Shown here: positions 1 to 8,071 of the stretch, in pieces | Layout: each line of letters starts with the position of its first letter | How positions within the stretch are numbered: position 1 is the first letter of the stretch | Source of the DNA: Ruminococcaceae bacterium AM07-15 | Lineage (GTDB): Bacteria; Bacillota; Clostridia; Oscillospirales; Butyricicoccaceae | NCBI GenBank assembly: GCA_003477405.1 | Contig: QUDE01000004.1 | Coordinates: forward strand, 62,001 to 126,000 | DNA: 64,000 bases | Reading direction: 5' to 3' | The notes under the pieces: generated by a model | Seen by the model: only the letters and a program-made list of their open reading frames with translations | Database searches by the model: none | What the model was told of the DNA's origin: nothing | Made by a program: the position numbers and the translations under genes

Positions 1-492
1 CCGGAAGGGCCTTTGCTGCAAAGGATCGCCTGTTTTCATCTGCGGTTTCTGGCGGAAGAACAGCCGGTGCAGCGGGAAACCGTGGAAGTGATGCTGGGCA
101 ATCCCGCAGGTGGCCTGCGGCTTTTGGAAAAGGCCCCTCGGGGAGCCTGGCAGGTGAAGGTGGCCGCCAAAGGGAAAGGTCTGCTGTTTCAGCACTACCG
201 GGGAAAGAAAACCGGAGAAGAAGTGCTGTTCACCGGTTACGACGAAGGGGAAGAGCTTTTCCAGCTGTGGAAACCGTTGGAGCAGGAGCTGAACAAGGGC
301 GAGCTGCTGTGCCCCTTGTGGCGTCTCCGGACCGATGGAGATGGCAAGGCCATTCTGCCGGCCATCGGAGCCTTTCTTCCCAAGGAGGATGGGGAGCTCC
401 ACTTTGCGCTGGGCAATAGGAACGCCACGCTGCAAACGGCAGCCCCCTCTCCCAGCCTGTCCTGTACCATTCCGTTGAAGGAGGAAAAGTAG
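1..492 (+). CDS. 5'-truncated protein of the eCIS locus, function unknown
   Basis: The reading frame is open from the first base, and the earliest possible start (TTG at 13) has no ribosome-binding site, so the gene very probably begins upstream of the window. The visible 163 codons show no signal peptide, membrane segment or motif that I recognise. The stop lies one base before the ATG of the PAAR-like gene, so the two are probably co-transcribed and translationally coupled. By position it is probably a baseplate or spike-associated component of the contractile injection system. That is inferred from context only. Confidence 0.6.
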   Translation, partial: PEGPLLQRIACFHLRFLAEEQPVQRETVEVMLGNPAGGLRLLEKAPRGAWQVKVAAKGKGLLFQHYRGKKTGEEVLFTGYDEGEELFQLWKPLEQELNKGELLCPLWRLRTDGDGKAILPAIGAFLPKEDGELHFALGNRNATLQTAAPSPSLSCTIPLKEEK

Positions 493-493
493 C

Positions 494-883
494 ATGGGAA
501 ATCAAGTGTGCATGGGCGCCATGTGCCAGTGTTCCTTCGGCATGGCCCCTTCCAGCCTGGTGGTCACACCGGAAAACAAGACCCTGACTTCCAATATGCC
601 GGCGGCCACCATCATGGACAATGTGCCCATGAAGAACATCATGCCCTTTGGTATGTGTACCTCCATGTCCAACCCCACGGTGGCCTCGGCCACAGCAGCG
701 GCCATGGGCGTGCTCACTCCCATGCCCTGTGTGCCGGTGATCCCGGCTCCCTGGGCGCCGGGCTGTCCCACGGTGCTCATCGCCAACAAGCCCGCTCTCA
801 ACGACTCCTCCAAGCTCACTTGTGCCTGGGGGGGCGTCATCAGCATCAATATGCCGGGGCAGATGAAGCACCAGGTGCCCTGA
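494..883 (+). CDS. PAAR-like spike-tip protein (DUF4280)
   Basis: A 129-residue protein matching the DUF4280 PAAR-like family along its whole length. It has an N-terminal Cys-rich start (VCMGAMCQCSFG), the NIMPFGMC block, the alanine-rich segment followed by GVLTPMPC, and the C-terminal CAWGGVISI block. In this family the protein caps the spike of contractile injection systems, and its regularly spaced cysteines may bind a metal or form disulfides. It starts one base after the upstream stop, with GGAGG in the preceding 15 bases, and is followed by the AAA+ ATPase. The pairing with an eCIS ATPase and a DUF4157 protein points to an eCIS rather than a type VI system. Confidence 0.85.
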   Translation: MGNQVCMGAMCQCSFGMAPSSLVVTPENKTLTSNMPAATIMDNVPMKNIMPFGMCTSMSNPTVASATAAAMGVLTPMPCVPVIPAPWAPGCPTVLIANKPALNDSSKLTCAWGGVISINMPGQMKHQVP

Positions 884-923
884 TGGCAGAATCCCTGATT
901 TTTTCCCGAAAGGAGGCATGGTT

Positions 924-3005
924 ATGGAATCCCTTTTTCGCCGGTATTTTGACCCGGACTGTTTTGCTGCGCCCTATAAAGAGCCGGAAGAGCATCTTCT
1001 GGACCTGGTGTATTGGGTCCGGGAAGCGCTGGACGGCTGGAACAGGCTCTATGGGCAGAGGGAAAACCAACCAATGCCGGAAGGCGCCCGGGAAAAATGG
1101 GTGCAGGATCTGGACAAAAGCCTGTTTCATATGGACGCCCGGGTTTCGGCCAGCGTGAAGCGAGGGGATTTTCTGGCCGTCCAGTATGTGCGGGAGCTGT
1201 TCCGCCTGACCGATCTGGAACTTTTCACTTTGATCCTTTATCTGCTGCCCCGGTACGAAGAGACCTTTGGCCCTCTGCTAGGGAAGTGGCGGGGCGAGGG
1301 AAGACAAACCGGCCCCAGCCTGGATATGGCCCTCAAACTGTTCCACCTGGCCCGAGGTCCCGAGGATGTACCCGGTTATCACCGACAGCGGTATCAGCTG
1401 GAGAAAAAAGCCTTCTATGCTTTTTTGCAAAAGGACGGCACATTGGACAAACGCATGGCAGACTTTTTGCTCCAGAATGGCCGGGAGCCTTTGGAACGGG
1501 AAGTGGCGGAAACCTTCCTTCCCCAGAATACGGAGGCCCTTTTGTGGGGCGAGGAAGAGGCCGGGCATCTGGCGGAGACCATCGCCGGAGACGGGGAGGA
1601 AAAAGAGCCTTTGTTTCTGTGTCTCCGCGGCCCCAGCGGCGTGGGGCGCACCACCAGGGCCAAACGGGTGGCCCAGCTGCTGGGCATCCCGGCGGTGATC
1701 TTTTCCTGTGTTCCGTCTCCCCAGATGCGCCGGGAGGATTTTTTCGACGCTCTGCGCACCGCCGGACGGGAGACCATTCTGGTGCAGGGGCTGCTGGTGC
1801 TGCGCCAGCTGGACGCTCTGCTGGAAGAACCGGACACCGCCCGTCAGGTGCTGGATATGGCGGGGATGTTCTCCGGTGCGGTGCTTCTTCTCTGCGGAGA
1901 GGAGGGAAACCTTCTGGAGCTGTCCCAGGGGCGGCGGTGGCTGGAAGTGCCCATTGCCCTGCCGGACAAAAAGGCCAGCATCGCCCTATGGCAAAAAGAG
2001 CTTTCCGCTTTGCCGCTGAAAGAGCCGGTGGACGGGGCGGAGATGGCCAACAAATTCACCTTCACTCCGGCCCAGATCGTGGGTACCGGCCAGCGGGCGG
2101 CTGGGGAGGCCCGGCTTCACGGCCCCCTGGGGCGGCAGGATGTGACCCGGGCCGCCTACCACCAGGTGAGCCACAAGCTGGGAGAACACGCCACCCTGAT
2201 CTATGCCCGCCATACCTGGGACCAACTGGTGCTGGGGCAGCAGGAAAAGGAAATGCTGCGCATGGCCTGCGATCAGGTGCGGTATCAGCATGTGGTCTAT
2301 GACAAATGGGGCTTTGACAAGCGTCTGGCCTATGGCAAAGGGGTGAGTATGCTCTTTGCCGGACCGCCGGGCACCGGCAAGACCATGGCGGCCCAGGTGG
2401 TGGCCAGCGACCTGGGCATCGAGATGTACAAGGTGGATCTGTCCCAGGTGGTGAGCAAATACATCGGCGAGACCGAGAAGAATCTGAACCAGGTGTTTAG
2501 TGAAGCAAAAAAATCCAATGTGATTCTGTTTTTCGATGAGACCGACGCCATCCTGGGCAAGCGCACCGAGGTGAAGGATTCCCACGACAAAAACGCCAAC
2601 CTGGAAACCGCCTATTTGCTTCAGAAAATGGAGGAATACGACGGCATCACCGTCATGACGACGAACTACAAGGAAAACATCGACAGCGCCTTTTTCCGGC
2701 GCATCAGCTATGTGATCCATTTTTCCTTCCCCGATGAAAAGGCCCGCCGGGCCATCTGGAAGGGGATCTTCCCTCAGGAAACCCCGTTGGGAGAGGATGT
2801 GGATCTGGATTATCTGGCCCGGCAGTTTTCCATCACCGGCGGCAGCATCAAAAACATCGCTTTGGTAGCCGCCTTTATGGCCGCCCGGAAGGATGTGCCG
2901 GTGGGGATGGAACACATTCTCAGGGCCACCCAATTTGAAATGGCCAAACAGGGAAAGATCATGCTCCGGGAGGATTATGGCGAATATGGCTATCTCCTGC
3001 CGTAG
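924..3005 (+). CDS. eCIS-type AAA+ ATPase with two AAA domains
   Basis: A 693-residue cytoplasmic ATPase. The N-terminal roughly 200 residues are helical. A first AAA module follows with a degenerate Walker A, GPSGVGRTT, in which arginine replaces the usual lysine. The second AAA module is canonical: GPPGTGKT at residues 480-487, Walker B ILFFDETDAI and sensor MTTN. AAA+ ATPases of this type are a hallmark of eCIS loci (Afp15-like) and are thought to help assemble the particle. I chose ATG 924 over ATG 918 because AGGAGG ends at 916, which leaves 7 bases before 924 and only one before 918. Confidence 0.88.
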   Translation: MESLFRRYFDPDCFAAPYKEPEEHLLDLVYWVREALDGWNRLYGQRENQPMPEGAREKWVQDLDKSLFHMDARVSASVKRGDFLAVQYVRELFRLTDLELFTLILYLLPRYEETFGPLLGKWRGEGRQTGPSLDMALKLFHLARGPEDVPGYHRQRYQLEKKAFYAFLQKDGTLDKRMADFLLQNGREPLEREVAETFLPQNTEALLWGEEEAGHLAETIAGDGEEKEPLFLCLRGPSGVGRTTRAKRVAQLLGIPAVIFSCVPSPQMRREDFFDALRTAGRETILVQGLLVLRQLDALLEEPDTARQVLDMAGMFSGAVLLLCGEEGNLLELSQGRRWLEVPIALPDKKASIALWQKELSALPLKEPVDGAEMANKFTFTPAQIVGTGQRAAGEARLHGPLGRQDVTRAAYHQVSHKLGEHATLIYARHTWDQLVLGQQEKEMLRMACDQVRYQHVVYDKWGFDKRLAYGKGVSMLFAGPPGTGKTMAAQVVASDLGIEMYKVDLSQVVSKYIGETEKNLNQVFSEAKKSNVILFFDETDAILGKRTEVKDSHDKNANLETAYLLQKMEEYDGITVMTTNYKENIDSAFFRRISYVIHFSFPDEKARRAIWKGIFPQETPLGEDVDLDYLARQFSITGGSIKNIALVAAFMAARKDVPVGMEHILRATQFEMAKQGKIMLREDYGEYGYLLP

Positions 3006-3047
3006 AGCGTTGCACGGATAAACAAGCATGGGAAAGGAGCACCTTTT

Positions 3048-3551
3048 ATGGATAAGGATTCTTTGATGTACGGCATGGATGTGTTGGATGAGATCAATGG
3101 GGCCCTGGAGCCCATCGGCCTCACTGTGCGCAAACTGGATGCGGAGGAGACCCAGGGATTGCCTGTGGGATTGATCGTCCCCGCGGGGGAAAACCCTTCT
3201 TTCTCTGTTACCTGCCATGTGCTGCCCACTCATAAGGACCAGGTGTCCACCACCTTTGTTCAGCTCTTTCTCCCCCTCACAGAGCCCTGCCCGGAAAAGC
3301 TGGAGGAGATGGAGCAATTTGCCAAAGAATGCAACAGCCGGTTTTTGCTGGGCACCCTTTTTGTGTACCAGGATTGCCTGAGCATGAAATATGTCACTGC
3401 TCTGGAGCCCACCATCGCCCTGGAAGGGGCCCATTTTCAGGCAGCGGTGTTCGCCTTCCTGCAGCAGGCAGAGGAGATCGGCAAAAAGGCCCAGGCTCTG
3501 TGCCGGGGAGAGATCACTTTGGAGCAGGCCCTGGGTGAAAGCGCCCAGTAA
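3048..3551 (+). CDS. Small eCIS-locus protein, possible YbjN/chaperone-like fold
   Basis: A soluble 167-residue acidic protein with no signal peptide or membrane segment. Its organisation (N-terminal helix, a sheet-forming core with a central loop, long C-terminal helix ending in QALCRGEITLEQAL) resembles YbjN or type III secretion chaperone-like proteins, but no diagnostic motif is visible. It lies between the ATPase and the large DUF4157 protein, with 42 bases to the former and 15 to the latter. That suggests a chaperone or loading factor for the downstream protein. The start ATG follows GGAAAGGAG. The functional idea is inference. Confidence 0.6.
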   Translation: MDKDSLMYGMDVLDEINGALEPIGLTVRKLDAEETQGLPVGLIVPAGENPSFSVTCHVLPTHKDQVSTTFVQLFLPLTEPCPEKLEEMEQFAKECNSRFLLGTLFVYQDCLSMKYVTALEPTIALEGAHFQAAVFAFLQQAEEIGKKAQALCRGEITLEQALGESAQ

Positions 3552-3566
3552 CAGGAGGTGACAGCC

Positions 3567-6563
3567 ATGTTCGCACAGGACGAGCGGAAAGAAAGGAACA
3601 CATTCCCTGCGCCCCAGAATCCCCAAGGAGGAACCACCTTGTTTCAGGTGTCCGACAGCCGGGACGGGGCGGAAGTAAATGCCCGGCAGACGGCCGACAG
3701 CGTGATGGGCGGCGGCATTTTCCGGGAAGGAAGCGGCAGTTTTTCCCCGGGTGGCGAGGCACAGCTGTCCAATCTGGATCTGGCCGGGGCGGGAGAGAGC
3801 CTGCCCGCAGGGCTGCAGGGGCAGATGGAGCAGGCCATGGGCGCCGATTTCTCCCAGGTGCGGGTGCACACCGGCGCCGGAGCGGCCCGGGCCAGCAAGC
3901 AGATTTCGGCCCGGGCATTCGCCCGGGGGAAAGATCTGTATTTTAACCAGGGAAATTATGACCCCCACAGCCAGGAGGGCCAGCATCTGATCGCCCATGA
4001 GCTGGCTCATGTGGCCGCCGGAGACGGAGGCATCCACCGGGACCCCGACGATGATGAACGAAGACGGGCAGCGGCCAATGCGGCCGGGAATGGAACTGCT
4101 GCCGCGGCCAGCGCCACAAACGCTGCACAGAGCGCTCAGGTTCCCGCAGGAGCAGAGGCCACAAGAGCAGCCGATGTATCCCGGGTCGGAACAGGCGCCA
4201 CGGCCAGTGTTACAAACGATGCGCAAAGTGCGCAGGCTCCCGTAGGAACAGAAACCAGAAGAGCAGCCGATGTGACCCGTGTCGGGGCAGGCGCCACGAC
4301 CAGTGTTACAAATGATGCGCAAAGTGCGCAGGCTCCCGTAGGAACAGAAACCACAAGAGCAGCCGATGTGACCCGTGTCGGGGCAGGCGCTACGACCATT
4401 GTTACAAACACTGCGCAAAGCACTCAAGTTCCAGCAGGAGCGGCGGCCACAAGAGCAGCCGATGTATCCCGGGTAGGGACAAGCGTTACGGAAGGCGTTA
4501 CAAATCAGGCACAAAATCCTCCTGCCTCGGCAAATACCGATCAGGAGCGCCGGAACAAGGCTTTTCAGGAAATGAAGGCTGCCACGGCCCAGGGAACAGC
4601 TGCTTTTCAGCAGGCCAACAGTGCGATTGCACAAGCGGGAACTTTTCAGAGCATTGCGCTGGCGGCCAAAGCCAGGGGCCTCAATACCGGAGAACTCAAC
4701 CGGAAAAAAACCAATTTGAATACTCTTCAGAATACACTAGCGGAAAAAAGCACGCAGGTGCAGCAGAAGGTCCAGGATTTTCTGGCCGCTTCTCAGCCTG
4801 CGGGAGTACAGAATGAAGAGCAAAAAACGGCAGTACAGCAGGCTCATCAGGTGAAGGAGCAGCTGGCAAAGAGCAGGAGCGACTTGAATCAGGCGATCCA
4901 GGCGTTGGATTTCGGCCTGGAACAGAGCAAAATGAAAGATGAGAATCAGCAGGGGAAGGCCCTGTCCCAGCCAGTGCTCCATATGCTGAACAGCTCTGCG
5001 GGAGAATTGTTTATCGAAGCGGTAGCTCAGGTGAACAAAAGCTCCGGCGGCCAAAGTATCGAGGATTTCGATAAACAGGTGGCCGGAGGCGCAGCGGGCA
5101 AAAAACTGCGGGCAGGCGATGGTGACAGCGCAGCGGATATAATCGGGGGCTTGGCGGAAAAAACCAGTGTGGGCCTGGGGGCGATAGGAGCTGCCAATGG
5201 CTTTATTTCCAGCGGTACTGAGCTGGATGAGGCAGTAAAGGGCGAGGACAATGTGAGTGGTGCCTCTTCGGGTGCTGCTGACTTTTCCAGTGGAGTAAGC
5301 GCCGTCGCCGATACAGCCAGTGCTCTGGTGGGAACGGTAGGCGGTGTGATCGAATCCAAACAGCTCCATGATCAGGAGAAAAGCCGGGAAGACAAAATCA
5401 AGCAAATGAAGCTGAAAAGCGCTGCGGCAGGAAAGTTGAAGAGCGCCGACCATGTGGCACGCACGGCCAACGCCGGCACCTGGATCGGCAACGCTTCGGA
5501 TTATGTCAGTGCGGGCAACTCCATCGGCGGCATTGCCAAAGGCGAGGACTATGATGAGACCAAAGGCAATGTGGCCAGCGTGGTGGGAGACAGCTTGTCA
5601 GTAACAGGGGATGTGCTGGGATTGGCCGCCGACAGCCAGACGGCCAAAGTGCAGCATGAACAGGATGTCCGTGCCAAGCAGAATATGAAAAACCTGGGCA
5701 CCCAGCTTCAGAGCACCATTCACGGGAATACCGGCCGCAGCGAAGTGCTTCAAATGGTATGTGAACGGCTGAAAGCAGAGAGATTCAACGCCAAACAGCA
5801 GAAGTTCAGGATGTTGGATCTGATTGATGCGGCTCTGGATGGCCGCCATCCCTCTACGCCCCGTCCCAGAAACGGAGGGAATCAGGGGAACCAGGCCAAC
5901 CAGGGGAACCAGGCAAACCAGGGAAATCAGACGAGCCAACCAAACCAGCCGGCAGTGGATTACGCCAAACCGGATCTGGAAGAAAAGCAGAGAATGTTGC
6001 TGCTTAGCCTGCGGATGCTGGAAGTAGGCCGGGAAAACAGTAAGGAAGCTGCTTCGGACAGCCGGTGGGACGCTGCATTTGATGTGCTGGGCACTGTGGG
6101 AGATCTGACCAGCCTGGCGGCCAGCATCACCCGTATGGCCGGTGGCAAGCTGGGCGGCGCCATTGTGGGATTGGTGGCCAATGCGATTGGTGCGGTAGGT
6201 ACAGTCCGGGATGTGGTCAAGACTGTGCGTGACAGCAAGGATGGAGGCAAAGGAGAACAGGACCAGCGAATGAAAAAAATGCGTGTTTTCCGGGGAGCCA
6301 TGTGGCAGATGGCCATGTTGCCGCCTTTGTCCTATGGAGCGCTGCAGGCTGCGGCAAAAACGGGGATCAATGTATCCGATGACACGGCCAACACCGCCGA
6401 ACAGTATGCCGCTGTCTTTTCCTCTCTGGAGGCGGCCAATGTGAATATGGTGGATTTCCTGTATGCCATCCAAAAAGGAAACTTTGGCGGTAAAGATGCT
6501 CTGGGGAATACCTTGTCTGTAAAGCAGAGCCTGGAAAATACATATAACGCTATGGAACTTTGA
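3567..6563 (+). CDS. eCIS-core (DUF4157) protein, probable injected effector
   Basis: A 998-residue protein. Residues about 80-155 form the DUF4157 eCIS-core domain, with the GADFSQVRVHTG block and the zinc-protease-like HELAH motif at residues 144-148. Four near-identical 32-residue repeats follow (residues 184-311), then helical coiled-coil segments (about 330-450), Gly/Ala-rich hydrophobic stretches (about 530-600 and 855-890) and an NQ-rich spacer near residues 770-790. Known eCIS-core proteins are often cargo or capsid-associated. The hydrophobic segments could form membrane-inserting parts, which is inferred. ATG 3567 has AGGAGG eight bases upstream, better than GTG 3558. It is the last gene of the locus; a hairpin follows. 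Confidence 0.8.
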   Translation: MFAQDERKERNTFPAPQNPQGGTTLFQVSDSRDGAEVNARQTADSVMGGGIFREGSGSFSPGGEAQLSNLDLAGAGESLPAGLQGQMEQAMGADFSQVRVHTGAGAARASKQISARAFARGKDLYFNQGNYDPHSQEGQHLIAHELAHVAAGDGGIHRDPDDDERRRAAANAAGNGTAAAASATNAAQSAQVPAGAEATRAADVSRVGTGATASVTNDAQSAQAPVGTETRRAADVTRVGAGATTSVTNDAQSAQAPVGTETTRAADVTRVGAGATTIVTNTAQSTQVPAGAAATRAADVSRVGTSVTEGVTNQAQNPPASANTDQERRNKAFQEMKAATAQGTAAFQQANSAIAQAGTFQSIALAAKARGLNTGELNRKKTNLNTLQNTLAEKSTQVQQKVQDFLAASQPAGVQNEEQKTAVQQAHQVKEQLAKSRSDLNQAIQALDFGLEQSKMKDENQQGKALSQPVLHMLNSSAGELFIEAVAQVNKSSGGQSIEDFDKQVAGGAAGKKLRAGDGDSAADIIGGLAEKTSVGLGAIGAANGFISSGTELDEAVKGEDNVSGASSGAADFSSGVSAVADTASALVGTVGGVIESKQLHDQEKSREDKIKQMKLKSAAAGKLKSADHVARTANAGTWIGNASDYVSAGNSIGGIAKGEDYDETKGNVASVVGDSLSVTGDVLGLAADSQTAKVQHEQDVRAKQNMKNLGTQLQSTIHGNTGRSEVLQMVCERLKAERFNAKQQKFRMLDLIDAALDGRHPSTPRPRNGGNQGNQANQGNQANQGNQTSQPNQPAVDYAKPDLEEKQRMLLLSLRMLEVGRENSKEAASDSRWDAAFDVLGTVGDLTSLAASITRMAGGKLGGAIVGLVANAIGAVGTVRDVVKTVRDSKDGGKGEQDQRMKKMRVFRGAMWQMAMLPPLSYGALQAAAKTGINVSDDTANTAEQYAAVFSSLEAANVNMVDFLYAIQKGNFGGKDALGNTLSVKQSLENTYNAMEL
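4116..4499 (+). repeat. Four in-frame 96-bp tandem repeats
   Basis: Units start at 4116, 4212, 4308 and 4404, each 96 bp (32 codons), with a fifth partial start at 4500. Units 2 and 3 differ at only a few bases, while units 1 and 4 are more diverged. Each encodes a version of AQSAQxPxG, RAADVxRVG and GATxxVTN. The multiple of three keeps the frame of the eCIS-core protein open, so copy number can change without destroying the gene. Confidence 0.95.
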
Positions 6564-6575
6564 TCCAAAGAAAAA

Positions 6576-6599
6576 GCCGGGGGAATCTTCTCCCCCGGC
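6576..6599. terminator. Hairpin after the eCIS-core gene
   Basis: Stem GCCGGGGGA with TCCCCCGGC around a short loop. The bases on the + side are A-rich, so the T-tract is found only on the - strand. It may act mainly as a barrier between the eCIS operon and the convergent small gene. Confidence 0.6.
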
Positions 6600-6601
6600 A
6601 G

Positions 6602-6626
6602 AAAAAAAGCACCCCTTGCGGGGCGC
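6602..6626 (-). terminator. Intrinsic terminator of the 76-aa gene
   Basis: On the - strand GCGCCCC and GGGGTGC pair around GCAA and are followed by seven T. It lies 8 bases beyond the stop of the small leader-like gene. Confidence 0.75.
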
Positions 6627-6633
6627 TTGCGAA

Positions 6634-6864
6634 CTACTGACACAGAACCTGGGAAAGCTCCTCCATGGAGAGCTTCTGGCCGGGCACCGCCAAAGGGAAG
6701 GCGGCTTCGTCCTGGGCTGTAAGCTGAGCCTCATGGGCCTTGGCCAGAGCGTCAAAGGCCGAGATGGGATCTTCTTGGGCCAGGCGGGCAAAGTCCGGGT
6801 CTTCCAGGCATTTTTGGTTGAAACGGTCCAACACCGTGTTGAGTTCCTGATCGGGAAGGGCCAT
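6634..6864 (-). CDS. Putative NHLP/Nif11-like leader peptide, 76 aa
   Basis: A small acidic protein with a strong AAAGGAGG site. Its central part, with CLEDPDFARLAQEDP followed by alanines, resembles the helical leader of NHLP (nitrile hydratase-like leader) precursors. The C-terminal LSMEELSQVL resembles the leader-to-core boundary, which in that family usually ends in a Gly-Gly-type cleavage site. Here only Cys-Gln follow, so there is almost no core peptide. It is transcribed away from the NHLM-type exporter genes across a gap of about 70 bases. It may be a reduced precursor, a regulatory leader mimic or an unrelated small protein; the resemblance is from pattern only. Confidence 0.6.
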   Translation of the reverse strand: MALPDQELNTVLDRFNQKCLEDPDFARLAQEDPISAFDALAKAHEAQLTAQDEAAFPLAVPGQKLSMEELSQVLCQ

Positions 6865-6932
6865 CGTGATGCCTCCTTTCAGGAAAAATTATAGCAGACC
6901 GCGCCGGAGGGCGCAAGGAATTGGGTGAAGAA

Positions 6933-8066
6933 ATGAAACGGTTTTTGGCACTGATACTGTGTGCCCTGACCCTTATGGGGGTGACGGGGTGCGGCAGCTC
7001 CGAGGCCGCCACAGACGGCGGAGACAAAAACATCAAGATCGCCGTTTTGGACACCGAAGTGGTGTTTGAGGCGGATGACAGCTATATCAACGGCATTACC
7101 ATGGCCATTGAGGATCTCAATGAGCTGTATGGAGACGAAGGCTACACCATCAGCTATGAGTTTTACGAGGATGGTTCGGTGTTCCAGACGGGCATGGAGG
7201 CCTTGAACCAGATCAGCGCCGATTCGTCCATTACGGCGGTGGTGGGCACTTCCTCGTTGAATATCCTGGATGTGGCCGCCGACGTGCTGGACAGCGCCGG
7301 AAAGCTGCTGGTCACCTATTACAGCGCCCCCGACAGTCTGTTTGAAAACGGCTACACTTCGGTGTTCCGCAACTGTTTCGGAGAAAGCGACCTGGGAGAG
7401 GCCATTGCCTCCTATGCCGCTGAACAGGAGGATATCTGCCGGGTGGCCGTCTATCACAGCGACACCAGCTACGAACGGAACATGGTGCGGGGATTTCTCC
7501 GGGGCCTGGAGGGTACCAGCACCCAGGTGGTGGATGTGGCCATCACCACCCCTGTGGAGGATGAACTGACCGCCATGGTGGAAAAGTGGCAGGCCCTGGG
7601 GGTGGATACGGTGTTTGTCAGCCAGTATATCGGCGAAGATGCCTTTGATATCCTCCGCCGGGTGCGGCATATGAATCCCGACATCAATATACTGGGTGAC
7701 TTTTCCTTTGACTACACCGACTTTCTGCTGGCCGATGCCGATGTGAGCGACGATATCTACATCGCCACGCCCATTCCCTTGGAGCCCAGTGAAAAAGTGG
7801 ACGATTTTTACACCCGTTACCGGGAAAAGTACGGCACTGAGCCCACACAATGGGCCATTCAGCTGTATGATTCGGTGCGCATGATCGGGGATACCGCCGT
7901 GCGGATCGGCAGCACCGATCCGGAGGATATTGCCCAGGCCTTGCGCAATGATGGCTATGAAGGCATCGGCGGCACCATCACCTTTGATGATCAGGGACGG
8001 CTCACCGGCCGTACGCCCCGGATCATGGTGTCCAAAGACGGTATGTTCAGTTATATAGAGGAGTGA
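6933..8066 (+). CDS. LivK-like substrate-binding lipoprotein
   Basis: A 377-residue type 1 periplasmic-binding-fold protein (Peripla_BP_6 family), normally the receptor of branched-chain amino acid, amide or urea ABC importers. A lipoprotein signal ends at VTGC, so it should be anchored to the outer face of the membrane. No importer permease or ATPase is adjacent. Instead it heads the export operon and its stop is 5 bases from the HlyD-type start. I prefer ATG 6933 over TTG 6921 because it gives a clean signal peptide. It probably senses a small ligand for this locus, which is inferred. Confidence 0.82.
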   Translation: MKRFLALILCALTLMGVTGCGSSEAATDGGDKNIKIAVLDTEVVFEADDSYINGITMAIEDLNELYGDEGYTISYEFYEDGSVFQTGMEALNQISADSSITAVVGTSSLNILDVAADVLDSAGKLLVTYYSAPDSLFENGYTSVFRNCFGESDLGEAIASYAAEQEDICRVAVYHSDTSYERNMVRGFLRGLEGTSTQVVDVAITTPVEDELTAMVEKWQALGVDTVFVSQYIGEDAFDILRRVRHMNPDINILGDFSFDYTDFLLADADVSDDIYIATPIPLEPSEKVDDFYTRYREKYGTEPTQWAIQLYDSVRMIGDTAVRIGSTDPEDIAQALRNDGYEGIGGTITFDDQGRLTGRTPRIMVSKDGMFSYIEE

Positions 8067-8071
8067 GCGCC

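Noticed and set aside
1986..4634. Long - strand open frame opposite the AAA+ ATPase and DUF4157 genes
   Set aside because: It runs antisense to two genes with clear families, has no ribosome-binding site and matches nothing; high GC leaves such shadows.
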